A stretch of DNA of 64,000 nucleotides from Gibbula magus (Eukaryota > Mollusca > Gastropoda > Trochida > Trochidae). Positions within the stretch are counted from its first letter, which is position 1; the number at the start of each line of letters is the position of its first letter. The position numbers were made by a program, and so were the translations under genes. This document shows, in pieces, positions 51,629 to 64,000 of the stretch. The notes beneath the pieces were generated by a model, which ran no database searches, was not told the DNA's origin, and saw only the letters and a program-made list of their open reading frames with translations. The DNA lies in the NCBI GenBank assembly GCA_936450465.1, contig OW388289.1:76496593-76560592 (forward strand), given 5' to 3'.

Positions 51629-54600
51629 ATGAAAGTACTATATCATTACAGATTGGCGCGCCTGCAGCTAGAACATGGTGCTGATCCTAACCATGTTCTT
51701 GAAGAAGGGGGCGTGGCGGGTGTTGCTTCCATGCACATGGCTGCTGGACTGGGGACAGATGCACTCAAACTCTTGCTTGAGTTCGGGGGTGATCCAAATG
51801 TCAAGTGAGTAGATGTCTTCACTTGTGATTAACATTTACATTACGTTATTTTAAGTCAAATTATATTTTCTCACAACTGCACGAAATGGCGACAAGTCAT
51901 TTATTCAATATGACCATTTACTTTTTAGCTCATCTGGCCTGGAAGGCCCGATGGGCTTATGGCATGGCATGGTGTCCGGCGTCCGTCCATCCGTCTGTAA
52001 ACTTTTCGCTTTAAAGGAAACAACAGTGCTGAATTAAATCTTCAAGTGTGTCTTTATATGTAGGGAATTTTATCTCTGGGCTCAAAGATAGGTCAGAGGG
52101 GTAAGGACCGTAAGACCTATTTCATGTTCTCCATTTAAAAGTGCTTCCTATGTGTTATACCTCTCACCTAGAAGTTGACATTTCGAATTAGTTAATGTAT
52201 ATAAAACCTGATGAGCCACAGAGCCAGTGGCTCTATTTTTTAAAGGATTTGTTTGTAGAGTTTGTGCGTTTCTGTGATGAATGAACCGTTGTGTATGTGT
52301 ATGTTGTTCTGTCTTTGACAAGTATCTTTTCCAAAATTGCACCTTTAGTGATGAATAATGAAGACAAGGCAAAGTTTTCATATAGGTTCTGATGTAGTCA
52401 AACAATTGATGACAACAACATTAGAGCCTATGTAGAAATGTGAAGTTGTATATCCATAAATATTGTCTAATATCTGTATTTTCAAGAATTATGCTAGATT
52501 ATCAGATCAGTACATGTAATTAAAATATTAAACTCCCTATCCCAGATCGGTGGAAGGTGTGACCCCGCTTCATATCGCTGCCACCTGGGGGGAACTAGAG
52601 AGTGTCAAACTGCTCCTCCACACCGGCGGTGACCCCAGTATCAGAGATCAGGTATCAGTGTTTGAAATCTCTTGTTAAAAATAATGTATTCATCTTAAAG
52701 GGACATAGATTATGTTATTGGAGTCACATATGTGAAATGTAATCAATGGTGTGGTTTTATTCGGAAGTAGTGACTGTTGCTGAAAGTTTGATATGGTGAC
52801 AGTATGTAGGATAAAATTCTTTTTATTTATTTATGTACTGCTACTGATGGAGAGTGTAATTTGTCAAATATAATTTTGGAATCCTATCTAGTTTAGCAGA
52901 TCTATAAAAAGACAGATTTGTTTACAAAATTAGTTTTCAATAGGTCATATTGAAAAGTCAGGTTAAAATGTATACACATTTATTCCTATATTCACAGTGC
53001 ACATACATAGACATATCTCATCGTTAGGTCGCTACATCGATAGCTATCGTGCGAGCACATGCTCGTGTCAGTGAAAACGGAAATAACATCTCCTGTCATG
53101 CGCAAAACCCCTGCAGTGGACATTACGACTTATTACATATTTCAATAGTTAACACATTCACTCTTTTTTCTTTTCTTTTAGAGATATAAAAGATATATAT
53201 GTAAAAGCAACAAAATCCTTTTTTTTTGTATGTTAAAAGATTATAGTTAAAAACTGACATAGTTAAAAATGAGTCTTTCACTTTGTCATGGTATCTACAG
53301 TCTATATATATTTTCACGTGTCAATGAGTCCCCTTTCGAGAGCGTCCAAGAGCCTCAATGGTGAAGCTCCCTTCTTTGTCAGTACATCGGCCAGTTGATG
53401 AGTTGTCTGCATCCAGACAACAGTGAAGTTTGGAGATTCAAGTTTTTCTTTGATTGAGGCTATGTCCATCCTCAACCGTTTTTCTGTGCATTTGTTGGAT
53501 GTGGCGAAAAGAGCGTCATGAAGTGACTTACAGTCAGTCACACATCGGACGTGAGGCTCCTTTCCCATGAGTTCACCATATAAGTAAGACAACAGCATAC
53601 CTCTGTCGATCCCATCCGCCATCGCCATGGTTAATTTTTCATTTTTCATGTCAAGTATTGTCTCTGCTTTCTGTAGAGATGATTTACTCAATAGCAAAGG
53701 AATGTCAGCTGACACAACTTCAGATTCAATTTCACATTCAGTCTCACCTATCTTTACAGGCAAAACAATTTTCTTACTTGATTGCACACGCTTTCCATCT
53801 CCAAACCTAAAGGATTTGTGACTGTTAGTTTCTTCTGAAATACGTCCACCGTGCCTCTGAAAATCTTCAAGCCAACTTTCACCACAAACTGTTCTTGAAC
53901 AAGCCGTATCAACAACGGCACAGCCAGATGATTCTGTAATAAGAATGTCATTGTGTCCGAGTGTAAACAGAACCAAATTACACACATCTTCATCACTGTC
54001 ATTGTCCTCCATTTCAACAAGTCGAACATGATCATTCTTGTGTGGGCAATCTTTCATCCAATGATATGTTGACTGACAGATGATACATCTTGATCTTCGA
54101 CCATTTTTGTCAACTGGGTTTGTACCTCTTCTCAAGGTGCCTACTGACTTGTTTTGGTTTTGATATTTGCGAGCCCTGGTAAACATTACATCTTCTGTTT
54201 TAATTTTAATTGCTGATTGTTGATCAGTTTGCATTGTATGTCCAAATCTTCTCTTTAAAGCCCCTTTCATTGTCTCATATTTTCTATCAGTCGCAGCAGT
54301 AAGTGCAAGTTTACGATCTTTTTCATCAAGTTCAGAACTTCCAAGCAATTTGAAACAGAGTACAGAATCTGGTAATGTCATATCATTTCGTTTACACAGA
54401 CCGTACCTTTTTTCGTATTCCACAATGAAATCCATCATGCTGGTTCCAGGGCTTTTCCGATAGGAATCAAAATTGGTGAAAGCTTCGTATGCCAGGTCGT
54501 TTGTGTCTCTTAGGTATACGGTATCCAAACTTTTCAGTAGCTGATCTAAACCATCATCGTCACTCAACTTTGTATGACCTAACTCTCGTGCAGTAGATCT

Positions 54601-57600
54601 TGCCGTTCCAGTTAGCGAAAGGGCCACTGCCCCACCTAGCTGTTGTTTCTTTAGTGAAGTTACATCTTTCCATATATTAATTTCAAGTTTCCAATCTTCA
54701 TAAGACATACTTGAATCAAAGATCGGTGGACTTCTGTAATCCCTCGCCGCCATTTTGATTTCTAAGGGAAGTAACTCGTGAACGTTCTAAAGTTGAATTT
54801 CAACACAAAGTCATTCTGATTTTGTTCACTCCGTGAATACAGTTATTGCTCTGCTACCATGAAAAGTCAGGTTAAAATGTATACACATTTATTCCTATAT
54901 TCACAGTGCACATACATAGACATATCTCATCGTTAGGTCGCTACATCGATAGCTATCGTGCGAGCACATGCTCGTGTCAGTGAAAACGGAAATAACATCT
55001 CCTGTCATGCGCAAAACCCCTGCAGTGGAAATTACGACTTATTACATATTTCAATAGTTAACAATATAACTAGTACACATTTAAATGGCACATGTAATTT
55101 TGGCTTCTGCACTTGTTTGAGGCAGTTGCTTGATATGCATTGAAAACAAGTACTTGTCATGTATATTGCATTTAGAGATGAATATGCAGTGTCCAGTGAT
55201 ATGATGTTAATTTAAATTAGTACATACTGTAAATTTATTTTAGTTTGTGCCTACGCGACAATACACAATCTCCGCAACATAACACTGCTTAATTCTCCCT
55301 ACCACTCACATCATAAATCCTGTTTTGTTTTGGTTTTCTTCTCCAAAATTTTCTTAAATTAAACATTCTTAAAAAAATGTATTTCCAACAATTAATTCTC
55401 CAGCAGCTGAAAACAAAAAATGCTCAACAAATATTAATTTTTTTCTCTACCCATAGTCCTTCATACTTTCTGCTAATGTCCAAAGTTATGTGCCTAATAA
55501 GTCACTTTCAATTTCCATCCAGCCTGTTTCTTGACCTTTCTTTTCCTGGTCCCAGCGACTCCAGGACACCTCTGGCATACTCAACCAAACTTTGCCCAAG
55601 CTCAAAGCTAGACGGCACTGGGTCAAGGTCATTAACACATGCGCTACCAAGATGGTCCTCAAAATGTGCAATTCATAATTTTATATCCTTTTTAATTCAT
55701 ATTTATCCATGTGATAAATATTTTTTTTTTATACATCCACTAGTGTTAAAGTTGCACAGACACAAATGGTAATTTGGATAGAATCAAAGCCAAATGAAAT
55801 TTTATGGGGAAAAAATTGTCACTTTAATCTAAATGTGTGATTGTAGGAGGGTCTACAAGCTATAGACGTGGCTCTGCAGTATAACCACGAGGCGGTGGTG
55901 TGTTTCATGAAGTATCAAGCTCTGCTGCTCATACCGGACGAGGAAGGTGAAGAGGAGGATTCTCAACCGCAGTTCACAAGTCAGTTCTTATAGAATAAGT
56001 TTATTAAATTTGTATTTATTCTGTTACCCAGACTTAAATTTCCAAATTTATTATTTGACAACAGTGTGATATTTAACTAAAACGTTATCAGTGTTTGAAA
56101 GCGAGGGTAATCATATGGCTACGTATTGGTTAAGAGCAATGATTTTGGGATATTTCCCCATAGATGGATCTAGATACCCCAGTACAAAGGGAAATCCTGT
56201 TATTAAATATGAAAATTTTATAATATATTCTATTGTGTTAGACAAACAACCACTTCCCCCAATTGATATTTTTCTCCATGGGGATCCTTTGGAGTTTGAA
56301 AACTCCTGAACAGCTCATGCTTTTTTGTTTTGATATATCTTGGCCTTTCAATTGCAGGAGAGAGTTTGGACTTCAATCATGACCTGACATCGCGAGGTTC
56401 TAGCTCAGATCTTCTGAATGTGTCCTTCCTAGAGGACGAGTCTCCAGATGAGCCCAGGAGATCCAGAATATACACCAGCTCTCTACAGAGGAGAGTCCAG
56501 AGCTGTGGGAAACCAAGCTACAGGGAAATCACCTCGCCCAGCAACCCTTGTAGTGAACTTAGCGATAACTATGGATGCTCCTCGCACATACATGGATACG
56601 CATCAGGGACTGGGTTCAAGGAGGTCTGTAGACATGATGCTGGATACAATGGATCTGGCAGACATGATATTGAATGTAATAGACAAGCCATTGGATGCCA
56701 AGCATCAAGAAGGCAAGAAAGTTGCCACTTCCATAGAACTAGTGAACCTGTAAAACACAATGCATGCAGGGATCTGTTTGCTAGGAGACAGATAGTGGGG
56801 AATTCTGGGGACTGTGAGGGAAGATGGGAAGGGAACTGTACAAGGCATGGGACTGCTAGAGTTAGACATGGTTTGTGTGAGGACTACACGGACAGTGATC
56901 CTGACTGCTGGGTTGGTGGACGAGGTGATGCGTTGAGGCATGGAGTGAGAAACTTTGTTAAAAGCTGCAGAAACCATCCCAACAATAGCAATGATAGAAG
57001 TTCTTGTTGTAATCACATACAAGATGATGTTGACTTTTGTCATGGAAATCATGATTGTTCCTGCAGGAGACATCTACAGCAATACCTGAGTAGGTCCTGT
57101 GACAATGACACTTTCCGTCGTCATGGATACACCTCAGATGAAGAGGACTGCACACCATCTGTGAAGAAAATACCAAGTGATCCCAGCCCGTACAGCTCAC
57201 ATACACCTTACAACTCACAGTGGACCAAGCTGAAGGACAAGCAGGAGACATCTGCAGAGAAGGTGAGCAGATGGCAGTCCTCTATGACTCCATCACCCAA
57301 CAGGTTCTTTTCACCTCTGCCTGACCATCACTACCACAGTCCTGTAGGGAGCCCTCAATCTCCTGCATCATCCAGTGTAAAAACTCCAGTATCAAAACCT
57401 GCCCCAAGAAGGTCCAGCATGTACACAAGCAACATTCAGCGGCAGATTGACCAGCATATAGAGAATGGTCAACAGGTCTGTCTGGACGTCACTTCTCCTG
57501 GACATCCATATATTGACTTTAAATCGAGTGAGGAAGTAGAACCCAAGGTCTCATTCTCACCAAGTAAGAAAGTTCAAATCCAATCTCCAGTGGGTAAAGG

Positions 57601-60600
57601 CAAGCGACTGAGTGCTGTGAGTAGTGTGTCTGCCTCATCCTGTGAAACATTCGTCACTTGCGATGATGATACAGAGTTCACACATGTCACCCCTCTCGAA
57701 CCTTCTTCTAAAAGTATGTTAACCTTCTCTGATGAAGCCCTGACAACTCACAGCTCTGAAGACGTTGTTGTGAAACTGAAGACCAGTTGTAGTGAAAAGA
57801 ATGGAACTGATGCTCAAAAAAACAAACTGTCCGTGCTATGTAGAGTTTCAGGGGGCAATGAAGAAGACGCAGAATACAAAATAGTTGTGAGTGAACCTCC
57901 TGTCAGAAGACAGAGCAACCCTTTAGATGTCAGAAATAAGAGTCCGAGGAAACATGATCGTCACCCCTCTCATCCAAAATTTGATCATGATCTGGACCTA
58001 AGCGATTTTAAGACTCTCAACAATGCCAAACTAGTAAGTGATGACAAAAGATACAAATGTCCTGCTCAAAATGTGAGAAATGCTGTCCAAACAGACATCC
58101 GAAGCTTCAGTCCAGTGAAGCACAAGTGGCAAGCACCTGTTGGAGATGCTGATCTCAATGTCAGTGGACTCCTCACATCTGATGACAGCCTGGACGGGAG
58201 GAAGGTAAAGAAGCAAACCGTAAATGGAACCAAGAAATCAAATCTCGGTCATAAATGGCTGCCACCATCAATTCAAGAGGTTGTAGATGAATCTGACCTC
58301 ATGAGCTCAGATGAGAGCTTCATAATACGAGAAAACCTAAAAAGAAAAGAAAATGATAAAATGTTGTCCCTTGTTGAAAGATTGGGAAAAGTGTCAGTCA
58401 ATGGTAAAAAGTTGTCTCCGGTGAAAAACAAGCACAAGAAGCGAGTGTCTCTTGACAGCATGTATAGCAATACCTCAGTCAAAGAGTACTTGTACAAGGA
58501 CAAAGAAAGGGGGATAACTCTACTGGAGAGATATGTTCCATCAGAGTGTGAGGACGAGACTTCGAGAGAGTCCATTGGTAGCTCCTGCAGCACTCTCACA
58601 ATCAACTCCGAGGACACAGAGATCTACGACTGGCAGGACTACCAATCAGAAACAGACGACCAAGGGACCACGACTAAAAGGACCACACGTGCCAACACCA
58701 ACACCAACACCAACACCAACACCCAGAAGGTCACAAAACATCCAACCAAAGATGTCAATAAGGTTCCAATACCCCGGCATCTGAGCCAGCTGTCGAATGA
58801 AGACATCAGAAAGAGGCTAGAGAGTTTGGGAGATGACCCGGGTCCTGTTGTGGTCAGCACCAGACAGACATACCTCGTGAGATTGGCCAGTCTTGAGACA
58901 AATCCGTCCACCACTGGTGCCAGGAACAAGGTGAAACTGACGCTCAATGGACCAGGTGAGAACTACCCATTTATTTGATCATTTGTATAATCTCAGAAGT
59001 GAAATATGGTAGATGCAAAATGAAACAAGAGCCTTGGAGTATCATTTGGTCACACTCAAAATAAAGATTCCTAAAACAATGTTTAATAATCAGCTACATT
59101 AACTTTAAAATTGAAATGAAACAATTGTCAAGGAGAGCAACATTTCAAAATCTTCCATGCTTGCAGATAATCTATAAGCATCAATGTTGTTCTCACAGAC
59201 TATTCGCCAGACCTGTGTGCTGCTCTCCAGGAGAACTTCGACCTCGCTGGTCTGGATGAGCTGGAAGACAAGATGGCTGCCTCCTTCCAGGACACGCCAG
59301 GCCGGTGCTGGAGAGAAGGGACCCAGAAGTCTTCTTTCAACTACCTCTTGCTGGACCCCAGGGTGACTCGTAACCTGCCACAACGGGCGAAGACTCTCAG
59401 TATGTATTATCATTCATAGCATTTGGAATAGTTTTTAAGCCTGTTTGACCCTAAATCTATTTCCATCATGCACTCTCAAATTTCACTTGGCGCGGTATTC
59501 ATATAAGCTTATAGCTTGTTTACCAATCCAATTTTTCATAGAAAAAATATGTTCAACCCTTAACTTACAAATCCCGGAATTATCCGGGCGGGCTATAAGC
59601 GATTCCGAGGTGTCTGTATACGGGTCCCAGATACAAGACTTAGAATAATTCACGGCTGTCTCACTACTTTACTAGTCCTGTCAACGGGTCCCGAGTCGAT
59701 TGTGTCCGCGAGCCGATCCATGAGAATGGCTGTATTTACGCTCCCCAGCCCGACATGAGATTGAAGCTTTGTTCAGTGTCTGGTCGGAATGTCAAGCAAA
59801 ATTCACACCAATTGGCGTGTGCATTGTTGACCCGTAACGCATCGATAATTAGCTTTACAAAAGGCCAATTTTGTCGGGCTATTTCACAACTTTTTTATAT
59901 ACATATTTATTCACAGAAATAAAGATACAATTTTACCTTTCTGAGAGACATGTGAAACCAAACGGCACACAAACTAATCAACATATTTTCATCAGTTATG
60001 GTTCGAGGTTAGCTTTTATTTGAAAGGTCAAACAACATAACCATATTAGGGTTGACATGTGCTTATTTGTCAACTGGTTCGAGATTATGATTTCTTGGAA
60101 AAGTGCGATGAACGACCGTTCGCAATGCCGCATACATGTTGTAAGTATTGACGATTTTATAGGTGGAAATAAAGACAAACTTTACATAGCTATAGAATTA
60201 TAACCAAAGGTCGCATTCTAATAATTTTTATATCATTGTGAAGCTAGACATCTTGTCTTCAATTCCGTATATAAATGGATAATTTTTTTCGTTTCGTATT
60301 TATGATGTTACGAGGCCCGAATTAAAGACAATCTTTCGAAAGTAATAGAATAAAAACGAAAAAACATAGAAAATTCATTCAAAGTTTCGGGTGTGAATTA
60401 GCCATTTGTGTACGGGTGTCGCTACTTGAATTTGTATTGAACGCCCGTATATAGTCCTTATTCGCCATGTAGATGCGGTATATTTCGTAAAAACGGTACC
60501 GGAATCGCCGCCTGGAAATTCAGCCAGCAGAGCTAGTTAGTGCCAAAGCCCAAACTACTACTGCGAGCTGCGAGCCTGTAAATTCCGCCACAGGAGCTAA

Positions 60601-61951
60601 AATTGGTAAAATATATATACGCAACGTAAGGGTTAAACCAATTTCACTTTCCTGTACTCTCTTCTTTTCCTAAAAAGTTCAATCCAAATCCTGATATATG
60701 AATGTTTTTTTGCAGGTGCGGGAGAGACTTTCCATACATTCATACGTGCTATTTTCTATGTGGGGAAGGGGAAGAGAGCCCGACCCTACTCTCACATGTA
60801 TGAAGCCATATCCCAGAAACCAAAACCAAAGGTAGAGAAAAAGGCCTGATTTTGTTGAGAATAACATTAAAACCCACCTAAATCATTGTCATATTCAATA
60901 TTAAAGGAGAAACAAGTTGTATGAATTAACAACTTCTTTATTGCAAGAAGGCAAATTTTCAATGTCACTGCAATCATCATAATCATCACCCAGAATATAT
61001 CTCTTCTTCATGATTTCTTATTCCTGTAAATTGGCTGCTCAAAGTTTTTGCACTAATATATATTCAAAAGCTAAAGAGTTATCAAAGGCTATCAGAGTTT
61101 GGACAGAAGCTGATGTATGGTAAACCTAGAATATTACTAACTAATGGGTGAATCTCTGCACATTGTTGCAGGTGAGTACGAAGGTGCAGCACATCCTGGA
61201 CATCTGGCAGGAAGGACTCGGAGTTGTCTCCCTTCACATCTTCCAGAGTGTCATCCCTGTTGAGGCTTACACAAGGGAGGCCTGTATGGTCGAAGCCTTT
61301 GGTAAGTTCATTCCACGTGATTAAATTAATGTTAGGGTAATTCATTAAGGCTTTAAATACAAGCCCAATATTTTTGTATTTTGAGAAATTATTTCATGTT
61401 GGCAAGCAAATGGTAAACATTGATAAAATGTTTTATACAGGCGCTTATGATCAAGGCTGTTCTAGAGTAAATTGAGTTAATTGGACGTGGAAGTTTTTTA
61501 GCTTTAAAATGTTTTTTAAGAGATCGGTACCATTGTTTGATATAAAAAAAAGTCTGAAACCTGTTCATAATTACTTTTAGAGGTTTTTACTTTCTTATTG
61601 CATGAAATAAATTGGACAAAATCATAATTTCGAACTGATAAAGTTACTGTACAGGTAATTTCAAGTTGCAGTTGGCTCTGATTTTGTCCTGGCAATAGAT
61701 ATGCTAAAACTCTCTTTCATTCACCACTCAAATGATATGTAATAAAACAGAATTAGATTTTGATTCACTGTTTGTTTACAGGACTCAACAAACTGACAAA
61801 CATGAAAAGGGGAGACTACTACGGCGTTGCTTCCACCTGGCCAATTAAAACAAAGCGAAGAGTCGGAGTTCATCTGCTTAAAAAAGCTCTTCAGATATTC
61901 CTGAGCGAGGGAGAGAGACAAATTTGTCCCGTTGACATTAAGAAGTCCTGA
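51629..61951 (+). CDS. ANKLE1: ANKLE1-type ankyrin-LEM-GIY-YIG endonuclease
   Basis: Eight exons are supported: 51652-51804, 52546-52651, 55847-55979, 56358-58955, 59199-59399, 60716-60831, 61172-61301 and 61782-61951. All have GT-AG borders and consistent phases, for about 1200 codons. Ankyrin repeats come first (LEHGADPN, GGDPNVKSVEGVTPLHIAA, GGDPSIRDQEGLQAIDVAL). An 866-codon Ser-rich linker exon follows, ending with a LEM domain (LSNEDIRKRLESLGDD), and then the nuclease part (FNYLLLDPRVTR, FIRAIFYVGKGKRARPYSH, EAFGLNKLTN). FYVGKG is the YIG half of the GIY-YIG motif. ANKLE1 cuts branched DNA and chromatin bridges. The order matches human ANKLE1 (615 residues), but the linker is far longer. 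The start is uncertain: an in-frame ATG at 51629 exists, but TTACAG|ATTGG at 51652 suggests an unseen upstream exon. Confidence 0.88.
51927..52235 (+). mobile_element. Short pearl-like element, copy D, in ANKLE1 intron
   Basis: It starts AGCTCATCTGGCCTGGAAGG with a short (GTCC) run and ends CCTGATGAGCCACAGAGCCA then GTGGCTCTA with a T run. It belongs to the same family as copies A-C and has lost its core array. Confidence 0.6.
52951..55063 (-). mobile_element. Copia-type LTR retrotransposon, deletion derivative, very young
   Basis: Two 204-bp LTRs (52951-53154 and 54860-55063) begin TG and end CA and differ at one base that I could find. ATAT flanks both outer ends. Read on the minus strand, the 5' LTR is followed without a gap by TGGTAGCAGAG, complementary to the 3' end of initiator tRNA-Met (primer-binding site). 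A purine tract (AAAAGAAAAGAAAAAAGAG) precedes the 3' LTR. The element lies antisense in the ANKLE1 intron between exons 52651 and 55847. One intact frame is left, fusing gag and protease to the end of RNase H. Confidence 0.9.
53314..54753 (-). CDS. Gag-protease-RNase H fusion of the copia-type element
   Basis: 479 residues. A gag-like N-terminal half is followed by a zinc knuckle (CIICQSTYHWMKDC, CX2CX4HX4C, about residue 220) and a retropepsin-like motif (VVDTACSRTVCG, about 280). After the protease segment the frame passes directly into the end of a copia-type RNase H (RCVTDCKSLHDAL ... HQLADVLTKKGAS). Integrase and reverse transcriptase are missing, so a precise in-frame deletion has removed most of pol. 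The frame is open throughout. The element could move only with enzymes from a full-length relative. Confidence 0.88.
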   Translation of the reverse strand: MAARDYRSPPIFDSSMSYEDWKLEINIWKDVTSLKKQQLGGAVALSLTGTARSTARELGHTKLSDDDGLDQLLKSLDTVYLRDTNDLAYEAFTNFDSYRKSPGTSMMDFIVEYEKRYGLCKRNDMTLPDSVLCFKLLGSSELDEKDRKLALTAATDRKYETMKGALKRRFGHTMQTDQQSAIKIKTEDVMFTRARKYQNQNKSVGTLRRGTNPVDKNGRRSRCIICQSTYHWMKDCPHKNDHVRLVEMEDNDSDEDVCNLVLFTLGHNDILITESSGCAVVDTACSRTVCGESWLEDFQRHGGRISEETNSHKSFRFGDGKRVQSSKKIVLPVKIGETECEIESEVVSADIPLLLSKSSLQKAETILDMKNEKLTMAMADGIDRGMLLSYLYGELMGKEPHVRCVTDCKSLHDALFATSNKCTEKRLRMDIASIKEKLESPNFTVVWMQTTHQLADVLTKKGASPLRLLDALERGLIDT

Positions 61952-64000
61952 AGCTAGAATATAATAATCATTTTATGCAAGTTGTGTGTAACTGTTAATT
62001 TCATCATGGTGGTTGATGTAAAGAACATAGTGCCGTTTCTCAAACACTTCCAATCATTGGCTCTTCTCTGAAAGGCACAAATTATATACATGTCTCTCAC
62101 GATTACAAGGTTGATTAAATTTCCTTTTTTTTTAATGAAATATAACACAAAGATCTATGGTAGCAAATGATTTCATTACTTGACAATAGGACTGCTTGAT
62201 TCATTCAAGCAGTGTTTTAATTTACCTGTACCATGTGATCGGCGTACATCGCTTCTGGAACAGGCTCAAGTTGAATAAAGTGTATCAGCTTACAGAGAGA
62301 AGTCTGCATCCCTCAAACTATCTTCAGTAATTTATGTACCGCAATACAATTATTTCCTTTAAATTATTGCAAAACATGAGTTAACAATTTATTATAGTGT
62401 AATGCATTGTTTTAAATAATCATTATTAATTCAAAATAAATCAGTTGACTATTTAATTTGAATAGCAATCTCATAAAAATTAGTGAATGTCACAATGAAA
62501 ATATATTGTGTCGCCTTTGTTGGTCAGTTAAGGCCAGTCTGATTAAAATCAACCTTGTTCAGAGGATTGAAATTTGCAAAATAATGCATATACTGGGTTA
62601 ACAACAGGTTCTGTAGATTCCTCGCCACAAGCTCTGAGGCCACCTGTATAGGCACGTGTTCAGTACCAGTTAAGCGCAGACAAAGCTCAGTCAAACATCT
62701 GACCAATCATATCATAGTTTTTAAACGGTCGCCGTTTTGAAAGCATTCGGAACAGACGAAAGGATAGCTGTTTCTCACTGAAAGTTGTTGTTGGATGTCT
62801 TGTGATTGGTTAACTGATGTTGAGTCAGAACATGCAAGCATACAGGCTGTTATCAGACGGTTTTGTGAGGACCCGTCCGAAAGATATGAGTTTGTATCCT
62901 GGTAGATGCACTATTTTGCAATTTGTATTTTTCGGAATACAGTCAATTTTAATAAGATTGCACCTGCGTCATATGCTGGGTTCCAATGTGTTCAACTTGT
63001 CCCAAAGGAGCATAGCTATAGAACTTATAGGTACTAGGTGCTTTATTTTATGTAAATATAAGCTCCATTTGTTTATGTTTAAAGGGAATACATTACATGT
63101 ATCTAGCGTATTTGTTTCTTATGGAACATAGTCATAGCATGAGCTTGATTTATGAGTTTATCTTGATAAATAACATCAACAAAGGTTCAAACATACTTCA
63201 AATTTGTAAAGAATCTTTTGGAATTTTATCTCATGTTCCAATATTTGATTTGAATCTTTCTTGATTATTACTGTCAATATTGTAAATGAATGAAAGATAC
63301 TGAGATTTCGTTTTGGTATATATAATATATTTTTTTGAGAATAATTTGGACTTTTGTATTCTTGTAATACAAATGATGATGGTATACATTGTTTTATTGA
63401 GTACTTTGTTATACACAGCGTGAAGCATTGTGTTCTATCCATGCAATATTGTTGTTGTTGTTGTTGTTGTTTGTTGCAAGCATGCTCATCATATATTTAT
63501 GTGCTTTACTGCTTTTTGTGTTGTTCAAACCGTTATTGACGTAGTCAATTGAAAAACTAGCCCCGATTGTCCAGGTATCTGCACACAACAATTCAGATGA
63601 ATGACATACTAATCTTATACATATCACAAAAGTTTGGATTCAATTCCTGTGCAATACAATTCATGCCGGAGAGGGTTCTACCCAAGGATATTTGTGGGAA
63701 AGAAATCCCTATCCCTAACTATTTTTGTACAATATAAATGAACACATTATAACACAATCCAGTTAAAAGATACAACTGTGGGTAATATTTTGATAGCTTT
63801 ATATTTGACAGTTTGATGAAGACTAGAGCACATTCATTAAAAATAAAAACGATGAGAAGTCACAGTGAAATCATTCGGCATTATGATTGTTAAGAACTTA
63901 TGCAACGGCATAGCGAGGTTTTCCCACTTACAGCGCCGTTGGATAGATTCAGTTCTCAATCCTGTTTTTTGTTTTATCAAGTTGTAAAATGTGAAGTCAT
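61952..64000. other. 3' flank of ANKLE1, no further gene recognised
   Basis: AT-rich. Candidate polyadenylation signals AAATAAA lie near 62434 and 63840. A (TTG)n run is at about 63449-63472. A 60-codon minus-strand frame at 62524-62706 looks protein-like in composition but matches no family I know. Confidence 0.4.

Overview
This window is animal nuclear DNA, most likely from a bivalve mollusc (the repeat families look scallop-like; that is a guess). The evidence is spliced genes with GT-AG introns, lytic polysaccharide monooxygenases of the AA15 type, pearl/Helentron-like elements with (GTCC)n blocks and tandem cores, and abundant miniature transposons. Genes were rebuilt by hand from protein similarity, splice signals and intron phase. 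No alignment could be run.

Layout: (1) 2-502 (+) is the 3' end of a gene ending in a death domain. (2) 5.3-10.2 kb holds pearl-like elements, one of them inserted into a 38/44-bp tandem array. A decayed Tc1-like element lies at 12.1-12.9 kb. (3) 13.2-22.4 kb (-) is a three-exon AA15 LPMO gene of 1185 residues with a very long low-complexity tail. Its 4.9-kb second intron is mostly an 18-bp satellite that starts exactly at the 5' splice site. (4) 25.6-28.1 kb (-) is a second, compact AA15 LPMO of 290 residues with the same two intron positions. (5) 30.3-31.9 kb (-) is a secreted leucine-rich-repeat protein. (6) 33.8-39 kb has a second pearl-like family, a Harbinger-type MITE and a Mutator-type MITE. 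(7) 40.0-49.1 kb (-) is a complete glucosylceramidase (GH30, GBA1-like) gene of 520 residues. It has two alternative copies of the exon that carries the catalytic nucleophile, and about 19 tandem 46-bp copies of an exon end with its splice donor. (8) 51.6-62.0 kb (+) is ANKLE1 (ankyrin, LEM, GIY-YIG nuclease). A very young antisense copia-type deletion derivative sits in one of its introns.

The most unusual signal is that two unrelated genes each carry a tandem array whose unit contains a consensus 5' splice site and which begins at the authentic exon-intron junction: 46 bp x 19 in GBA and 18 bp x about 190 in the LPMO. Together with the equal-length, equal-phase duplicated GBA exon, these are the best candidates for undescribed biology here. 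The genes do not form an obvious pathway, although the two LPMOs are a tandem duplicate pair.
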